Counted from the stretch's first letter, positions 15,696 through 24,728 are shown. The stretch: 32,418 nt of DNA from an uncultured Lachnospiraceae bacterium (GCA_947627245.1 CANQVH010000043.1:1-32418), one strand, 5' to 3'. The notes: generated from the letters alone by a model not told the origin. A program made the numbers and translations.

Positions 15696-16079
15696 ATGCT
15701 GCTACAGAAATCTGCGGTCAACATCCGACTTGCTAAATATGCAATCTCGACTGGCGATGCCTATATGTGTGATTTGGCTATATTCCATTGCCAGTGGGGA
15801 CTCGAACGATTATTTATATTTATTCTCGAAAATTTCGGAGGAATGTCTGATGATCCCAGACTATCCCATACACATGATATGGCTATGCTGATAGACTGGG
15901 TAGATGCCAAAACAAATTTTAAAGTCCCAACCGAATTGAAAGAAATGGCAGATGATCTTACTGAGTGGCGGATAGCGGCCCGTTACGGAGAAGATCATGT
16001 GGGATCGCTGTCTACAGCCATTGATTTGATACGATTCTATGAAGATCTTCGGAATGAAATAGCAATAAAGCAGGAATAA
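15696..16079 (+). CDS. HEPN-domain protein, 127 aa
   Basis: AGGAGGG lies 8 bases before the ATG. The four-helix HEPN pattern is visible: SAVNIRLAKYAISTGDAY, MCDLAIFHCQWGLERLFI (helix 2), HTHDMAMLIDW (the conserved His-Asp block), and DLTEWRIAARYGEDH (helix with the Arg-Tyr block). It ends with AIDLIRFYEDLRNEIAI. Proteins of this type often act with a small nucleotidyltransferase (MNT) as toxin-antitoxin partners or modify RNA. No MNT gene lies next to it, and the canonical Rx4-6H RNase motif is not clear. It is an isolated gene among element remnants. Role uncertain. Confidence 0.78.
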   Translation: MLLQKSAVNIRLAKYAISTGDAYMCDLAIFHCQWGLERLFIFILENFGGMSDDPRLSHTHDMAMLIDWVDAKTNFKVPTELKEMADDLTEWRIAARYGEDHVGSLSTAIDLIRFYEDLRNEIAIKQE

Positions 16080-16104
16080 TGGATAAGCTCTCGGAATCTT
16101 GAGA

Positions 16105-16323
16105 ATGCCGGCCAGACGCATCCGGAAGCCGCCGCTGCAGATGGCACGCTGTCATTGCCGATGGTAAAGTCCCCTTTATAAACCGGGGATGTCCCCATCC
16201 GGCATCCATGTCGATGAACGGAGTTATGCCATGGTCACAGCAGTACTCATAGTAAGCCATAGCATCGTGTGCAAAGTCCAGCAAGAGTTTGAAGACATTG
16301 GCCTGGCAGGAACTGTGGAGCAT
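16105..16323 (-). pseudogene. decayed transposase fragment
   Basis: On the minus strand LLLDFAHDAMAYYEYC, HGITPFIDMDAGWGHPR, then in the next frame YKGDFTIGNDSVP, then in a third frame ICSGGFRMRLAG read as one interrupted protein. The order matches the catalytic middle of DDE transposases with a DSAHD...YYEYC...PFIDLN...VPVC.G.RM pattern (IS1182/IS5-like, from memory of the family). There are at least two frameshifts and both ends are missing. It marks a former insertion between the HEPN gene and the phage-type pair. Confidence 0.65.
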
Positions 16324-16440
16324 GGAGAACCAGCCATACAGGATATTCAGAGCTATGAGGAAAAATTGAAATATCAGTTATTAAACTTGCACAGAAGTTG
16401 AACAAAAGTTGAACAAAACTTAAACTAACCAAGAAAGGAA

Positions 16441-16485
16441 GCCAAGGCCGGCGCTCCCCGGGAAGATGCGCATTGGCTCCTTGGC
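16441..16485. repeat. inverted repeat GCCAAGG/CCTTGGC
   Basis: GCCAAGG (16441-16447) pairs with CCTTGGC (16479-16485) just upstream of the small zinc-ribbon gene; an inner GCGC/GCGC pairing is possible. Upstream, AAGTTGAAC is repeated in tandem (about 16396-16418). Purpose unknown. Confidence 0.4.
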
Positions 16486-16493
16486 AAAAGACA

Positions 16494-16694
16494 ATGAAAA
16501 TTACATGGTATAACGAATACTGCAATTCCTGCGGCGCGCAGCTTAATAGCTGGGACAAACGCCTATCGAAAACATTGGCATATAAATGTCCATGCTGTGA
16601 AAAGTGCATCGCCAAAGAGTATGACATGGATGTAGATGCGCTACGGGAGAAGTTTGAGGATATCTTTGGAATGCGGCCATGCATCGGGATCTGA
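16494..16694 (+). CDS. phage-type small zinc-ribbon protein, 66 aa
   Basis: From ATG 16494 the protein shows YCNSCGAQL, CPCCEKCIAKEYDM and DIFGMRPC. The two CxxC pairs suggest zinc binding. The KEYDM..D.LRE.FED.FGM..C end is typical of short prophage proteins in gut Firmicutes. No strong ribosome site is seen, so the start could be elsewhere. It lies 9 bp before the 401-aa gene, forming a two-gene unit with it. Confidence 0.6.
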   Translation: MKITWYNEYCNSCGAQLNSWDKRLSKTLAYKCPCCEKCIAKEYDMDVDALREKFEDIFGMRPCIGI

Positions 16695-16703
16695 GGTGGC
16701 GCG

Positions 16704-17909
16704 ATGGCAGAATATAATCTTCTCACACAGGAGCTTTTGACACAAGGGTATACCGCGGAAAATTATCCGGATTACGTGAAGATAGCAAGTGGCGTGCTTG
16801 ACGCAAAAAATCCCCTGCACAACATATACGGCGGATTTAATTATACACAAGAATACCGCAGGAAAATGGTTTTCAAGACTGGGTGCGGGTTGATGGTTAT
16901 GGGCGGATATTTCACAGGGTCAATGTGGTACAAAGGAATTGAATGGTTGCCAGAGAATAATAACCCGGTTATTACCTGTCCATACAGAAAGCCTAAGTGC
17001 GACCTGAGAAGCCCGCTATTGAACGATGGCACGGTTGCTGGATGTATTCGCAAGATTTCTCAATGTGACTGCCACAAAACGGACGAGCCATACGATTATG
17101 AGCATAGTTTGGACAAGGCTCGCGACGAGGAATTTGCGGAAAGGAAACGGAAATACGATGAATTCAGCGAGAAAAAGAAAGGTCATGTATGCTACTGGCA
17201 CATGGTTTATGACGAATTGACGGAGGAGTGGAAACAGGTTTATGACCCGATGATTTGCGCCAGAATGTGTACAAATACAGGCGGAGTTTGCAGTCTGTCG
17301 CACAAACCAGTCAGCAAAAAGAAGGGAAATGTCTTTTATGACGTTAAGCTTTCGTGGATCCGTCGGGATGGGACATTGTTTGACGGGGAACGGATTACGA
17401 AAATCAATAAAGGAGTCCGACTCTTTAAGAAGAATGTGTCTCTCACCATATGCGAGCAGGTTGCAAAGCGATGCAAAAAAGAGATTCTCGATAAGGAAAA
17501 GATCAAAAGAAACATCGATACTTTCCTTTATGGCTACGAGGTTGATGTCGTCAATATCCGCGCAGAGCAGAGGGAAAGCCGGGATCTGGAGCAGGACTTG
17601 AAGGACCTTGCAGATGGATTCGAAGTCACGCACGCCTCCGACGAGATAAAACGAAAAAAAGAAGAGAAACACGAGAAGAGAGTAAAAGCACAGGAAAATA
17701 AAATCGCAAAACTGGAGAAAAAGCTGATTGATGTCGGCTATTACAATCTGGAGGAATATTCGCTTGACCGCATCCACGCTGACAAGTGGCTCTGTGAGAA
17801 GCGGATCGCTGAGCTGGAAAAGATTCGCCGGCAGCGCGAGAAAGAAGAGCAGGAACAACCAGTGCAGATGAGTATATTTGATTTTTTGGAGGAAACATGT
17901 AATCATTGA
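16704..17909 (+). CDS. prophage-type 401-aa cysteine-rich coiled-coil protein
   Basis: GAGGTGG precedes the ATG. Residues 1-30 are polar. CPYRKPKCDL (about 92) and AGCIRKISQCDCHKT (about 112) give a Cys-rich region, and KKGHVCYWH and DPMICARMCTNTGGVC continue it. The C-terminal third (about 290-385) is strongly charged and helical (KRKKEEKHEKRVKAQENKI). It ends with QMSIFDFLEETC, a C-terminal tail like that seen in several phage replication-module proteins. The product is of a kind seen in prophages of gut Clostridia, where a cytosine methylase often follows, as the fragment here does. No enzymatic motif is evident. Function unknown. Confidence 0.7.
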   Translation: MAEYNLLTQELLTQGYTAENYPDYVKIASGVLDAKNPLHNIYGGFNYTQEYRRKMVFKTGCGLMVMGGYFTGSMWYKGIEWLPENNNPVITCPYRKPKCDLRSPLLNDGTVAGCIRKISQCDCHKTDEPYDYEHSLDKARDEEFAERKRKYDEFSEKKKGHVCYWHMVYDELTEEWKQVYDPMICARMCTNTGGVCSLSHKPVSKKKGNVFYDVKLSWIRRDGTLFDGERITKINKGVRLFKKNVSLTICEQVAKRCKKEILDKEKIKRNIDTFLYGYEVDVVNIRAEQRESRDLEQDLKDLADGFEVTHASDEIKRKKEEKHEKRVKAQENKIAKLEKKLIDVGYYNLEEYSLDRIHADKWLCEKRIAELEKIRRQREKEEQEQPVQMSIFDFLEETCNH

Positions 17910-17984
17910 CGCCTTCGCCGGTGGAGGCGCAAGCGTAGGAATAGAGATGGCGCTCGGGCGGCCGGTTGACATCGCGATCAACAT
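17899..17984 (+). pseudogene. cut-off N-terminus of a DNA cytosine methyltransferase
   Basis: The frame VIIDAFAGGGASVGIEMALG, then RPVDIAIN, is the first S-adenosylmethionine-binding motif (FAGGGG type) of prophage C5-cytosine methylases. After AIN, where relatives continue with a HDPEA-like stretch, the sequence switches to the 3' end of the SGNH hydrolase on the other strand. The start codon is also missing: ATG at 17897 runs straight into TAA. The remaining 300 or so residues are absent, so the gene is dead and marks a recombination joint. Confidence 0.75.
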
Positions 17985-18643
17985 CCATTGTTCTTCAGAA
18001 CTTTATATAACTGCTCTGCAAGCTCACGGTGCGCCTCCGGCGAAAGATGCAGGGAATCTTCTGCGGAGGGTTTGGTATACCTCGCTGCATCAAGGAAAAT
18101 ACAACCGTACTTCACAGCCGTCTTCCGATACCATTTGGGAAACTCTCTGGAGCGATCAATAGCATTCTCGCAGAAAGAACCATGGAAGTTTGAATTCCGT
18201 ATCCCTTCTCCAATCTCTGGCGGAGATACCAGAATAATCTTCGGGGCAAAGCCCTGTTTCGCCTCGGTGAATTCCTGTATCACATGGATCAGGGTCCCGG
18301 CACCATCTGCAATCTCTTCCGCCGCAGCGCGAAAAACTTCCTTCAGGTCATTGGTCCCCAGCATCAGTATTACAAAATCTACAGGCTTATGGGTATTCAG
18401 GCAAGGTTTCAGATAACCCAGCCCGTTCTTCCACACTTCAACCGGATCGTCATAGACAGTCGTCCTTCCATTGCATCCTTCTTCAATCACCCGACAATTT
18501 TCTCCGAGCAGCTTCTGCAACCGGCCTGTCCAACGGACATCCTCGGGGTAGCGCATGCCATTCAGCGGATCATAGCCATATGTATTGGAATCCCCATAGC
18601 AGAGTACCGTTATTCTGCGATCCCGTATAGCGTCCTGCGTCAA
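17978..18643 (-). CDS. SGNH/GDSL-family hydrolase (esterase)
   Basis: This is a 221-aa protein. I take the TTG at 18643 as start: it has AAAGGAG upstream and the promoter at 18678-18706 puts the transcript start near 18671, so the ATG at 18706 cannot be used. Block I is CYGDSNTYGYDP with Ser about 19, block III is LMLGTNDL, and block V is DSLHLSPEAH (Asp about 196, His about 199), giving the Ser-Asp-His triad. It resembles arylesterase/acyl-hydrolase members of the family that lack a signal peptide, so it is probably cytoplasmic. The last residues overlap the methylase fragment, so the natural C-terminus may have been changed slightly by the joint. Confidence 0.9.
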   Translation of the reverse strand: MTQDAIRDRRITVLCYGDSNTYGYDPLNGMRYPEDVRWTGRLQKLLGENCRVIEEGCNGRTTVYDDPVEVWKNGLGYLKPCLNTHKPVDFVILMLGTNDLKEVFRAAAEEIADGAGTLIHVIQEFTEAKQGFAPKIILVSPPEIGEGIRNSNFHGSFCENAIDRSREFPKWYRKTAVKYGCIFLDAARYTKPSAEDSLHLSPEAHRELAEQLYKVLKNNGC

Positions 18644-18677
18644 ATCTTCTGGCTCCTTTCTACTAGCGTTTTCAATA

Positions 18678-18706
18678 ATTATATGGCATCCTTCTTTCTT
18701 CGTCAA
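18678..18706 (-). promoter_or_regulatory. promoter of the SGNH hydrolase gene
   Basis: On the minus strand TTGACG (18706-18701), 17 bases and TATAAT (18683-18678). A similar block recurs at about 27265-27310. Confidence 0.78.
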
Positions 18707-18833
18707 TTACCGTAACCAAAGAATACAAAAACCAAAATTGTTGCATGTTAAGGGGTGCGCAATTCGAAGATTCTATGGTAGAATAATAATGAAATCATAT
18801 TGGAATCTCCTGTTGACAAGGTAAGCCTTTTAT

Positions 18834-18878
18834 CAAAAAGAGCATTTCGGCAATCTGTTTTACTCATTGCCAAAATGC
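18834..18878 (-). terminator. terminator of pepF, usable in both directions
   Basis: GCATTTCGGCAAT (18842-18854) pairs with ATTGCCAAAATGC (18866-18878). On the minus strand the hairpin is followed by TCTTTTT, and its one imperfect pair becomes G-U. The plus side is also T-rich (CCTTTTCTTT). Confidence 0.8.
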
Positions 18879-18947
18879 CTTTTCTTTGTGTAACAGCTTT
18901 TCAAAATTTATATCGTCGTCCGGAGTCTGCGGTCACATTCACAGGTT
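18842..18947. repeat. dispersed repeat R1, copy at the end of pepF
   Basis: This terminator and the next 70 bases up to the last pepF codons recur at 28133-28234 at about 85-90% identity by eye. A half copy lies at 27241-27259. The copy here is probably the original because it coincides with a gene end. Confidence 0.7.
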
Positions 18948-20744
18948 CCCAATTTTCTCCGTCAGTGCGCAGATCTCATCGATCATCCCGCCGATATATT
19001 CGATCGTATCCAAGAGCGGCTGATCCGTCGTGATATCAACCCCTGCCATCTGCGCCAGTTCCACCGGCGTCTTCGTGCCTCCCGCCGCCAGCATCCTCTT
19101 CCATTCGTCCACCGCTGTCTGTCCTTCCCGCTCGATCCGCAGACAGGCCTGAGTCGCCACGGTCAGTCCCGCGCTGTAGGTATAGGAATACAGCCCCATA
19201 TAGTAATGCGGCTGCCGCATCCAGGTCAGCTCTGAACCGGGAATGATCTCCACCGCATCGCCCCAGAATTTCTCCAGCGTCTCCCGCATCAGACGGTTCA
19301 GCGTCTCCGCCTGTACGCTTCCGCCCGCCTCAATGATCCGATATACTTCTCTCTGATAAGCCGCCTCCAGCAGATGGGTAACAAAGTTGTGGTAGTAGGT
19401 ATGTCCTACCATAGAGCTCAACACCCAGCGCCTGAACCTAGGATCCGGGTTGGTCTTCAGCAGATAGTGGGCCATGATCAGCTCATTCATTGTGGACGGC
19501 GCCTCGACAAAGTAGCCGGACACGTTGGTATCGAAATAAGACTGGGCCGCGTTGCACGCCTTGAAATGCCCCGCGTGTCCCAGCTCATGGGCCAGCGTAA
19601 ATACATCTGACATCCGCTCGTTCCAGTTCAGCAGGATGTAGGAATGACTGCCGTAAGGACTGGCGCAGAATCCACCGGTGGATTTGCCCTGGTTCCTGGC
19701 GAAATCCACCCATCGGTCGCGGTAGGCTTCATTCACCATCTTCTGGTAGTCCTCTCCCAGAACCGAGAGTCCCTCGACGATATATTTCTGTGACTCCTCG
19801 ATCGTCACCCGCGGATCATACTCCGGATCTACCGCAACCTTCAAATCCGCGTAGGTCATCCTCTCAAGGCCGTGGATCTTCTGGAGCAGGCGTGCGTATC
19901 TGCGCATATGGGGCGCCAGCTTTTCCATGATCAGATCGATCTGGCGGTTATAGAGGGAAATGTCCACCTTGTCCGTGAACAGATTCCGGTCAAAAACGGT
20001 TTCAAATCCCCGCAGATCCGCGAAGGTCTTCTCCATCTGCACCTGGGCCTGATATGCGGCGGCGGTCACATTTTCATATTCCCGCAGCTTCGCGTAAAAA
20101 ACTTCAAACGCAGTCCGACGCACCTGTGTGCGCGGATCGTACTCATAGTCGTCCTCATAGAGCGAATAGCCCATCGGAAACTCCTGCCCGTCCACAGTGA
20201 AGGACGGAAATTTCATATCCGCCAGCTTGGCCATATTGTAAACCTGGTAGGGTGTGTTAAATGTATTAGCCAGCGCTGCCAGCGCCTTCTCCGCAGCCGC
20301 ATCCAGACGATGGGGCTTCTCCCGCAGCAGATTTTTCAGATACTGTTTATTGTCCGTTGCCAGATCGATGGCCGCCCGAATCACGCTGTCATCCTGCTCA
20401 AGAATCTCGCTGTCGATAAAACTCAACCGGCTCTCGGCAGCGGACACCCTGACGCTGATCCGATCATTGCGCTCCTGGTTATGGGCGTCATAGTAATCCA
20501 CCGATACCGACAGATCCGTGTAATTACAGACCAAATTCATCTGCTCGCACAGCTTCCTATACTCATCCAGACAGGCGTTGATCCGCTCCGGGGTGGTCAG
20601 CTTTCCTTTGTACTCCTCCTCGATCCTGCGGCTCGCTGCCTCCGCCTTCTCCATATCCGTGTACATATCTTCTTCGGTTTTATAAAGAGCCGATAAGTCC
20701 CATGTCAATTCTTCCGGGACGTCCTTTCTCATCACTGGTTTCAT
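18939..20744 (-). CDS. pepF: oligoendopeptidase F
   Basis: This is a 601-aa M3-family zinc metallopeptidase. The HELGH zinc motif (within AHELGHAGH) lies at about 386-390, with the downstream Glu in FVEAPSTMNE as third ligand. The N-terminal part (WDLSALYKTEEDMYTDM) is the oligopeptidase F domain. The ATG at 20744 is preferred, with AAAGGAG upstream. The enzyme is cytoplasmic and cuts short peptides, usually for amino-acid supply or peptide turnover. Length matches the family (about 600). It lies 31 bp after the 1304-aa surface protein gene and could be read through from it. Its terminator is at 18834. Confidence 0.97.
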   Translation of the reverse strand: MKPVMRKDVPEELTWDLSALYKTEEDMYTDMEKAEAASRRIEEEYKGKLTTPERINACLDEYRKLCEQMNLVCNYTDLSVSVDYYDAHNQERNDRISVRVSAAESRLSFIDSEILEQDDSVIRAAIDLATDNKQYLKNLLREKPHRLDAAAEKALAALANTFNTPYQVYNMAKLADMKFPSFTVDGQEFPMGYSLYEDDYEYDPRTQVRRTAFEVFYAKLREYENVTAAAYQAQVQMEKTFADLRGFETVFDRNLFTDKVDISLYNRQIDLIMEKLAPHMRRYARLLQKIHGLERMTYADLKVAVDPEYDPRVTIEESQKYIVEGLSVLGEDYQKMVNEAYRDRWVDFARNQGKSTGGFCASPYGSHSYILLNWNERMSDVFTLAHELGHAGHFKACNAAQSYFDTNVSGYFVEAPSTMNELIMAHYLLKTNPDPRFRRWVLSSMVGHTYYHNFVTHLLEAAYQREVYRIIEAGGSVQAETLNRLMRETLEKFWGDAVEIIPGSELTWMRQPHYYMGLYSYTYSAGLTVATQACLRIEREGQTAVDEWKRMLAAGGTKTPVELAQMAGVDITTDQPLLDTIEYIGGMIDEICALTEKIGNL

Positions 20745-20775
20745 TCTGTATTTAATCTCCTTTAACAATTTCTCA

Positions 20776-23700
20776 CTATTTAATCTTTGCCTTCGCGCTC
20801 GCCCCGCGCTTTCTGAAAAGCGTTGTATAAATCTTTTTCTTGCTTCCCGGCACTTTTATGACCGCCTTACTGCCGATCCCGGTAAAGGCCTTCTTTCCGA
20901 CTTTCTTCAGCACCAGTTTCTTCGTCTTGACCGTGACCATTTGCAACTTCTTACAATTGTAGAAGGCCTGCTTTCCGATCCTGGTCACCCGCGCCGGTAT
21001 AGTAATGCTCGTAAGAGCCGTACAGCCCAGAAACGCGCCATCTTTAATCTCAGTAATGGCTGCGCCGGCCTTTATCGTCTTCAGTTCGCTGCAGCCCTGG
21101 AACGCGTTCTTTCCGATGGACGTTACGTATTTTCCGATTACAACCTTCTTAATCTTTTTGTTGTTCTTAAACGCGCTCCCCGCTATGGAAGTGACCCTGC
21201 ACGGCACATGATCGATCACCACCGTGTTCGGTATCACAACCGAGGTCTTCTTTTTATTGGACGGCGCGACATACTCTACCGTCATCACGCCTGAAACGCT
21301 GCCCTTCACTCTATAGCTTGCGGCAGAAGTACTGTCCTTTTCCACAGTTCCAACAGCCATGCTGCCTGTCTGCACCCCGGATCCGGATGACGTTTCCGGC
21401 TGCTGAGGTGCCTGCGGCTCCAACGTCTGCTGTGGCGCGGCCTTTATCGCAAAGCCTCCGGAAATCGTTCCTGTATAATTGCCTGTTCCGCTCAGCACGA
21501 CCGTCGCTGTCCCCTCCGCCACGTTATTCTCATAGGCGGCAAGGAAATCTACATCCTTCGTCAGCGTCAGGTTTCCGAAGCGAACGGTGATCTGCGGCTC
21601 GATTGCAGAACCGGTGAATACCTGTTCAGAAATCGGCTCAAGCGTACAGTCAGACAGATCTGCCGGAAGAATCACGAACACAACCGTCCCGATCGTCCCG
21701 GAATAATTCCCTGTGCCCGCGATACTGCCATTCACGGTTCCGGCGTTGATATTGTCATCGTACATAATCGTGTAATCGGTATCCTGAAGCAGCTTTTTTC
21801 CGTTCCAAAACACCTCGACCGCAGGTCTGATCTGTGCCCCGGTATAGGTCTGATCCTCTACAGCGCCGACCGTACACTCACTTTCGGATATCCCGCACGG
21901 CGCGATCGCAAATGTCCCGGCCAGTGAACCAGAGTAGTTTCCCTTACCCTTCACGGTCACGTCTGCCGTTCCCGCATTGACATTGTTTTCATAAACCACT
22001 TCATAGTCCGTGTCTTTTTCCAGTGTCTTTCCATCCAGCCGTACCGTCACCTCCGGCCGAATCTCTTCGCCGGTATAAGTCTGATCCTCGATGGCCTGCA
22101 AAGTACCGCTGCCAAGATCGATCGGCACGATCTCGAACCGCACATGCGTCTTTCCCGTAAAATTACCAAACCCTTCAAGGGCGATATCAGCCTCGCCTAT
22201 ATCGACATTGTCCGAATACCCTGTCACTTTGTAGTCGGTTCCTTCCTCCAGAACATAATCCCCAAGGGTGACCGTTACCTCCGGCTGAATCTCTTCGCCG
22301 GTATACTGCTGCTCCGGAATCTCTGCCCTGCAGGCCGAAAGATCCGCAGGAAGGATCTGAAATGTCTTGCTGAAGGATCCGGAATAATTCCCTTTGCAGA
22401 TAATCTCGATGCTGGCTGTTCCCGCATTGACATGATTGGAATAGGAGAGCTCATAATCCTCGCCCGAAACCAGTGTATAGCCGTTCCATCTGACGGGCGG
22501 AAGCACTTCGACCGGACTTCCTGTATATATCTGATCCTCGATCGATCCAACATTGGAAGCCTCCAGTGCTACCGGAAGAATCATGAATTCTCCGCTTCTC
22601 GTACCCTCATAATTCCCCACGCCAGTCACCGTCACCACGGCCGCTCCTGCATTGGTATTATTCTCGTAATCTACTGTAAAATCAGTTCCCTCTTCCAGCT
22701 CAATTCCGTCGCGGCTCAATACCACATCCGGCTCAATCGCGAATCCGGTATAGCTCACGTCTTCGAGTTTGTTCAGCGCAAATGCTTCCCCGGAAACAGA
22801 CAGCGGCAGGATTGTAAATATCCCTTTCAGATTTCCCTTGTAATTGCCTTTCCCGCTGACGCTGACCGTCGCGTCTCCAACATTGATATTATTCTCATAC
22901 GAATCTACCGAATAGTCGACGTCCTGCTCCAAGACAGTATCTCCGAGCTTGACCGTCACTTCCGGACAGATCTCTTCGCCGGTATAAGTATACTCCGGGC
23001 TGTCGACAGACAATGTCCCGCTCCCGATATTCGCGGGCACAATCTTAAACGACACGTCAAGTTCTCCCTGGAAATTGCCAGTACCCGTTATGGTGATCGC
23101 CGCAGTGCCAACCTCCGTGTTGCTGCTGTACGCGAGAGTATAATCCGTATCCTGCGACAGCGTCTGCCCATTCCATTCAATGGATACCTCCGGCTTAATT
23201 GCCGCTCCTGTGTATTCATGATCCGGGATTTCTGCGACGGTACAAGAAGCCGCCGTCAGCTCCGCCGGGAGAATCTCGAATGACAGGCTGATCGTTCCAT
23301 CATAATTGCCCTTCCCGCTGACGATGACTACTGCCTTATTTCCCACGTTAAGATTATCTTCATAGGACAGCTCGTAATCCTCATCTTCAACCAGCGTTTG
23401 TCCCTCATGCTTCACAACCACAGCCGGGCGGATCTCCTCCCCGATATACTCATATTTTCCGCTCCCGTCAGCAAACATACAGTTTTCCGAAAGCAGCACG
23501 GCCTTGGCGATCTCAAATGTCTCTGTGCACGTTCCGGTATAATTGCCTATGCCGCTGACCGTCACGGAAGCTGTTCCGATATCAACATTGTCGGAATATT
23601 CAAGCTCATAATCTTTATCTTTTACAAGGATACTGCCATCGTCAGTCTTTACCGTCACAGGCGGTTTGATCTCGGCACCCGTATAGGAAAACGGCTCACC

Positions 23701-24690
23701 CTCCAGCGTAATTGTCGCATCGTCCGTGATATCCTTCGGCGTGACTGTGACGGCAAAGGTACACGATTGCTCCATCGCAGAAACCGTAACCTCGGCTTTG
23801 CCACAGTTCAACGCCGTTATGATACCCGGTTTCTCCGAAGTGTCAAGCTTTATACAGTCAAGATCCCCGGCTACCGTCCAGTCAAAAGCAGAACAGGCAA
23901 GCGTGACAGGACATAGCTTGCTTTCAAGCCCGGTCCACGTTTCCGGAGTGCGGATGCTGCAGATAATCTCGGGAACGTCCACGTTCTCTCCATAGGTTAT
24001 CTCAACAGCAGGTTTCGATGAGGTCAATGTAATCTCATTGATATTGGAAAGAGATACTTCCAGGGAAACAGAAGTTAGTTCATCATTGGCATCCGTATAA
24101 TTCAGGCTTGTGGGTTTCGAAGAGAATTCCTGTACCCAATAATGGTATCCGTTATAATACACATGGCCGATGCCAATATATTTGTAATCCGGGCTGAGCA
24201 TCGCTCTTCTGTGCCCCTGATCATCATAGAGATCTTCCGCTTCCTGCCACCCGACGAACACTTCCGCCTCTGTTCCATAGCCTGCCGCAATATTTTCGGC
24301 ATGAGCCCCGGATTCGTTGGTATATGCTGTAAAACAACTGCTTCCGTTCGGTCTCGTATGGGCATAATAGATCGCCAGCTCAGCCGCGCGGAGCATAGCG
24401 TCTTTTTCCAGGCCATAATCATAGGTATACTCAGAAAGCGCATTCCCATTTTCGGCGCTGTACACCGTTTTTGTCTCATTATCTGGCTTCCAGATCCATG
24501 CATCTGAACCTGTGCGAAATTCATTCACTCTTTTCAGCATCTCCCGGGCCTCTGTCTGCCCGTATTGCACGGCAATATCTACCGTGATCGATGTTCCTTC
24601 CGCCGCCGATGCAACAGTACCGCAGGCGAACAGCGCAAACAGTAAGAACGCGAAGCCTACGATCTTCAGCTCCCTGATTTTCCTTTTCAT
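20776..24690 (-). CDS. 1304-aa secreted CAP-domain, Ig-repeat and leucine-rich-repeat protein
   Basis: The start at 24690 has GGGAGGA 8 bases upstream. The signal peptide ends near ASAAEG (about 32). A CAP/SCP domain (about 40-190) shows ARELAIYYAHTRPNG-type, HAENIAAGYG and GHRRAMLSPDY motifs. A Big2-like part follows, then ten tandem repeats of about 75 residues (roughly 310-1080), each of the form YTGxEIxPxVTVxxxGxxL, DYxxxYxNNxxxGTAxVxVx and GxGNYxGxxxxxF. The C-terminus (about 1130-1290) has BspA-type leucine-rich repeats (VTSIGKNAFQGCSELKTI, VTRIGKQAFYNCKKLQMV) and a basic end. Such proteins serve in adhesion to host or other cells. No sortase motif is seen; it may stay bound by the repeats or be released. 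Confidence 0.93.
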   Translation of the reverse strand: MKRKIRELKIVGFAFLLFALFACGTVASAAEGTSITVDIAVQYGQTEAREMLKRVNEFRTGSDAWIWKPDNETKTVYSAENGNALSEYTYDYGLEKDAMLRAAELAIYYAHTRPNGSSCFTAYTNESGAHAENIAAGYGTEAEVFVGWQEAEDLYDDQGHRRAMLSPDYKYIGIGHVYYNGYHYWVQEFSSKPTSLNYTDANDELTSVSLEVSLSNINEITLTSSKPAVEITYGENVDVPEIICSIRTPETWTGLESKLCPVTLACSAFDWTVAGDLDCIKLDTSEKPGIITALNCGKAEVTVSAMEQSCTFAVTVTPKDITDDATITLEGEPFSYTGAEIKPPVTVKTDDGSILVKDKDYELEYSDNVDIGTASVTVSGIGNYTGTCTETFEIAKAVLLSENCMFADGSGKYEYIGEEIRPAVVVKHEGQTLVEDEDYELSYEDNLNVGNKAVVIVSGKGNYDGTISLSFEILPAELTAASCTVAEIPDHEYTGAAIKPEVSIEWNGQTLSQDTDYTLAYSSNTEVGTAAITITGTGNFQGELDVSFKIVPANIGSGTLSVDSPEYTYTGEEICPEVTVKLGDTVLEQDVDYSVDSYENNINVGDATVSVSGKGNYKGNLKGIFTILPLSVSGEAFALNKLEDVSYTGFAIEPDVVLSRDGIELEEGTDFTVDYENNTNAGAAVVTVTGVGNYEGTRSGEFMILPVALEASNVGSIEDQIYTGSPVEVLPPVRWNGYTLVSGEDYELSYSNHVNAGTASIEIICKGNYSGSFSKTFQILPADLSACRAEIPEQQYTGEEIQPEVTVTLGDYVLEEGTDYKVTGYSDNVDIGEADIALEGFGNFTGKTHVRFEIVPIDLGSGTLQAIEDQTYTGEEIRPEVTVRLDGKTLEKDTDYEVVYENNVNAGTADVTVKGKGNYSGSLAGTFAIAPCGISESECTVGAVEDQTYTGAQIRPAVEVFWNGKKLLQDTDYTIMYDDNINAGTVNGSIAGTGNYSGTIGTVVFVILPADLSDCTLEPISEQVFTGSAIEPQITVRFGNLTLTKDVDFLAAYENNVAEGTATVVLSGTGNYTGTISGGFAIKAAPQQTLEPQAPQQPETSSGSGVQTGSMAVGTVEKDSTSAASYRVKGSVSGVMTVEYVAPSNKKKTSVVIPNTVVIDHVPCRVTSIAGSAFKNNKKIKKVVIGKYVTSIGKNAFQGCSELKTIKAGAAITEIKDGAFLGCTALTSITIPARVTRIGKQAFYNCKKLQMVTVKTKKLVLKKVGKKAFTGIGSKAVIKVPGSKKKIYTTLFRKRGASAKAKIK

Positions 24691-24728
24691 TGCAGAATCC
24701 TCCCAGAAAAACACAGTACGATATATTC

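Noticed and set aside
16012..16323. A 103-codon leftward frame as an intact gene
   Set aside because: Only its middle matches transposases, and the match continues in other frames, so it is a decayed fragment rather than a gene.
17016..17984. A 322-codon leftward open frame
   Set aside because: It is the mirror of the 401-aa phage-type gene, Phe/Leu-rich as expected for the complement of Lys/Glu codons.
18644..18706. An earlier ATG start for the SGNH hydrolase
   Set aside because: It lies within the promoter, upstream of the predicted transcript start, and lacks a ribosome site.
19872..20696. A 274-codon rightward frame
   Set aside because: Antisense to pepF, whose zinc motif and length are certain.
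22144..23283. A 379-codon rightward open frame
   Set aside because: It is antisense to the Ig repeats of the 1304-aa protein. Regular repeat codons keep the opposite frame open, and the product has no recognisable domain.
20776..24690. Tandem repeats taken as a CRISPR array
   Set aside because: The period is about 225 bases, in frame and coding; there are no short identical repeats with unique spacers anywhere in the window.
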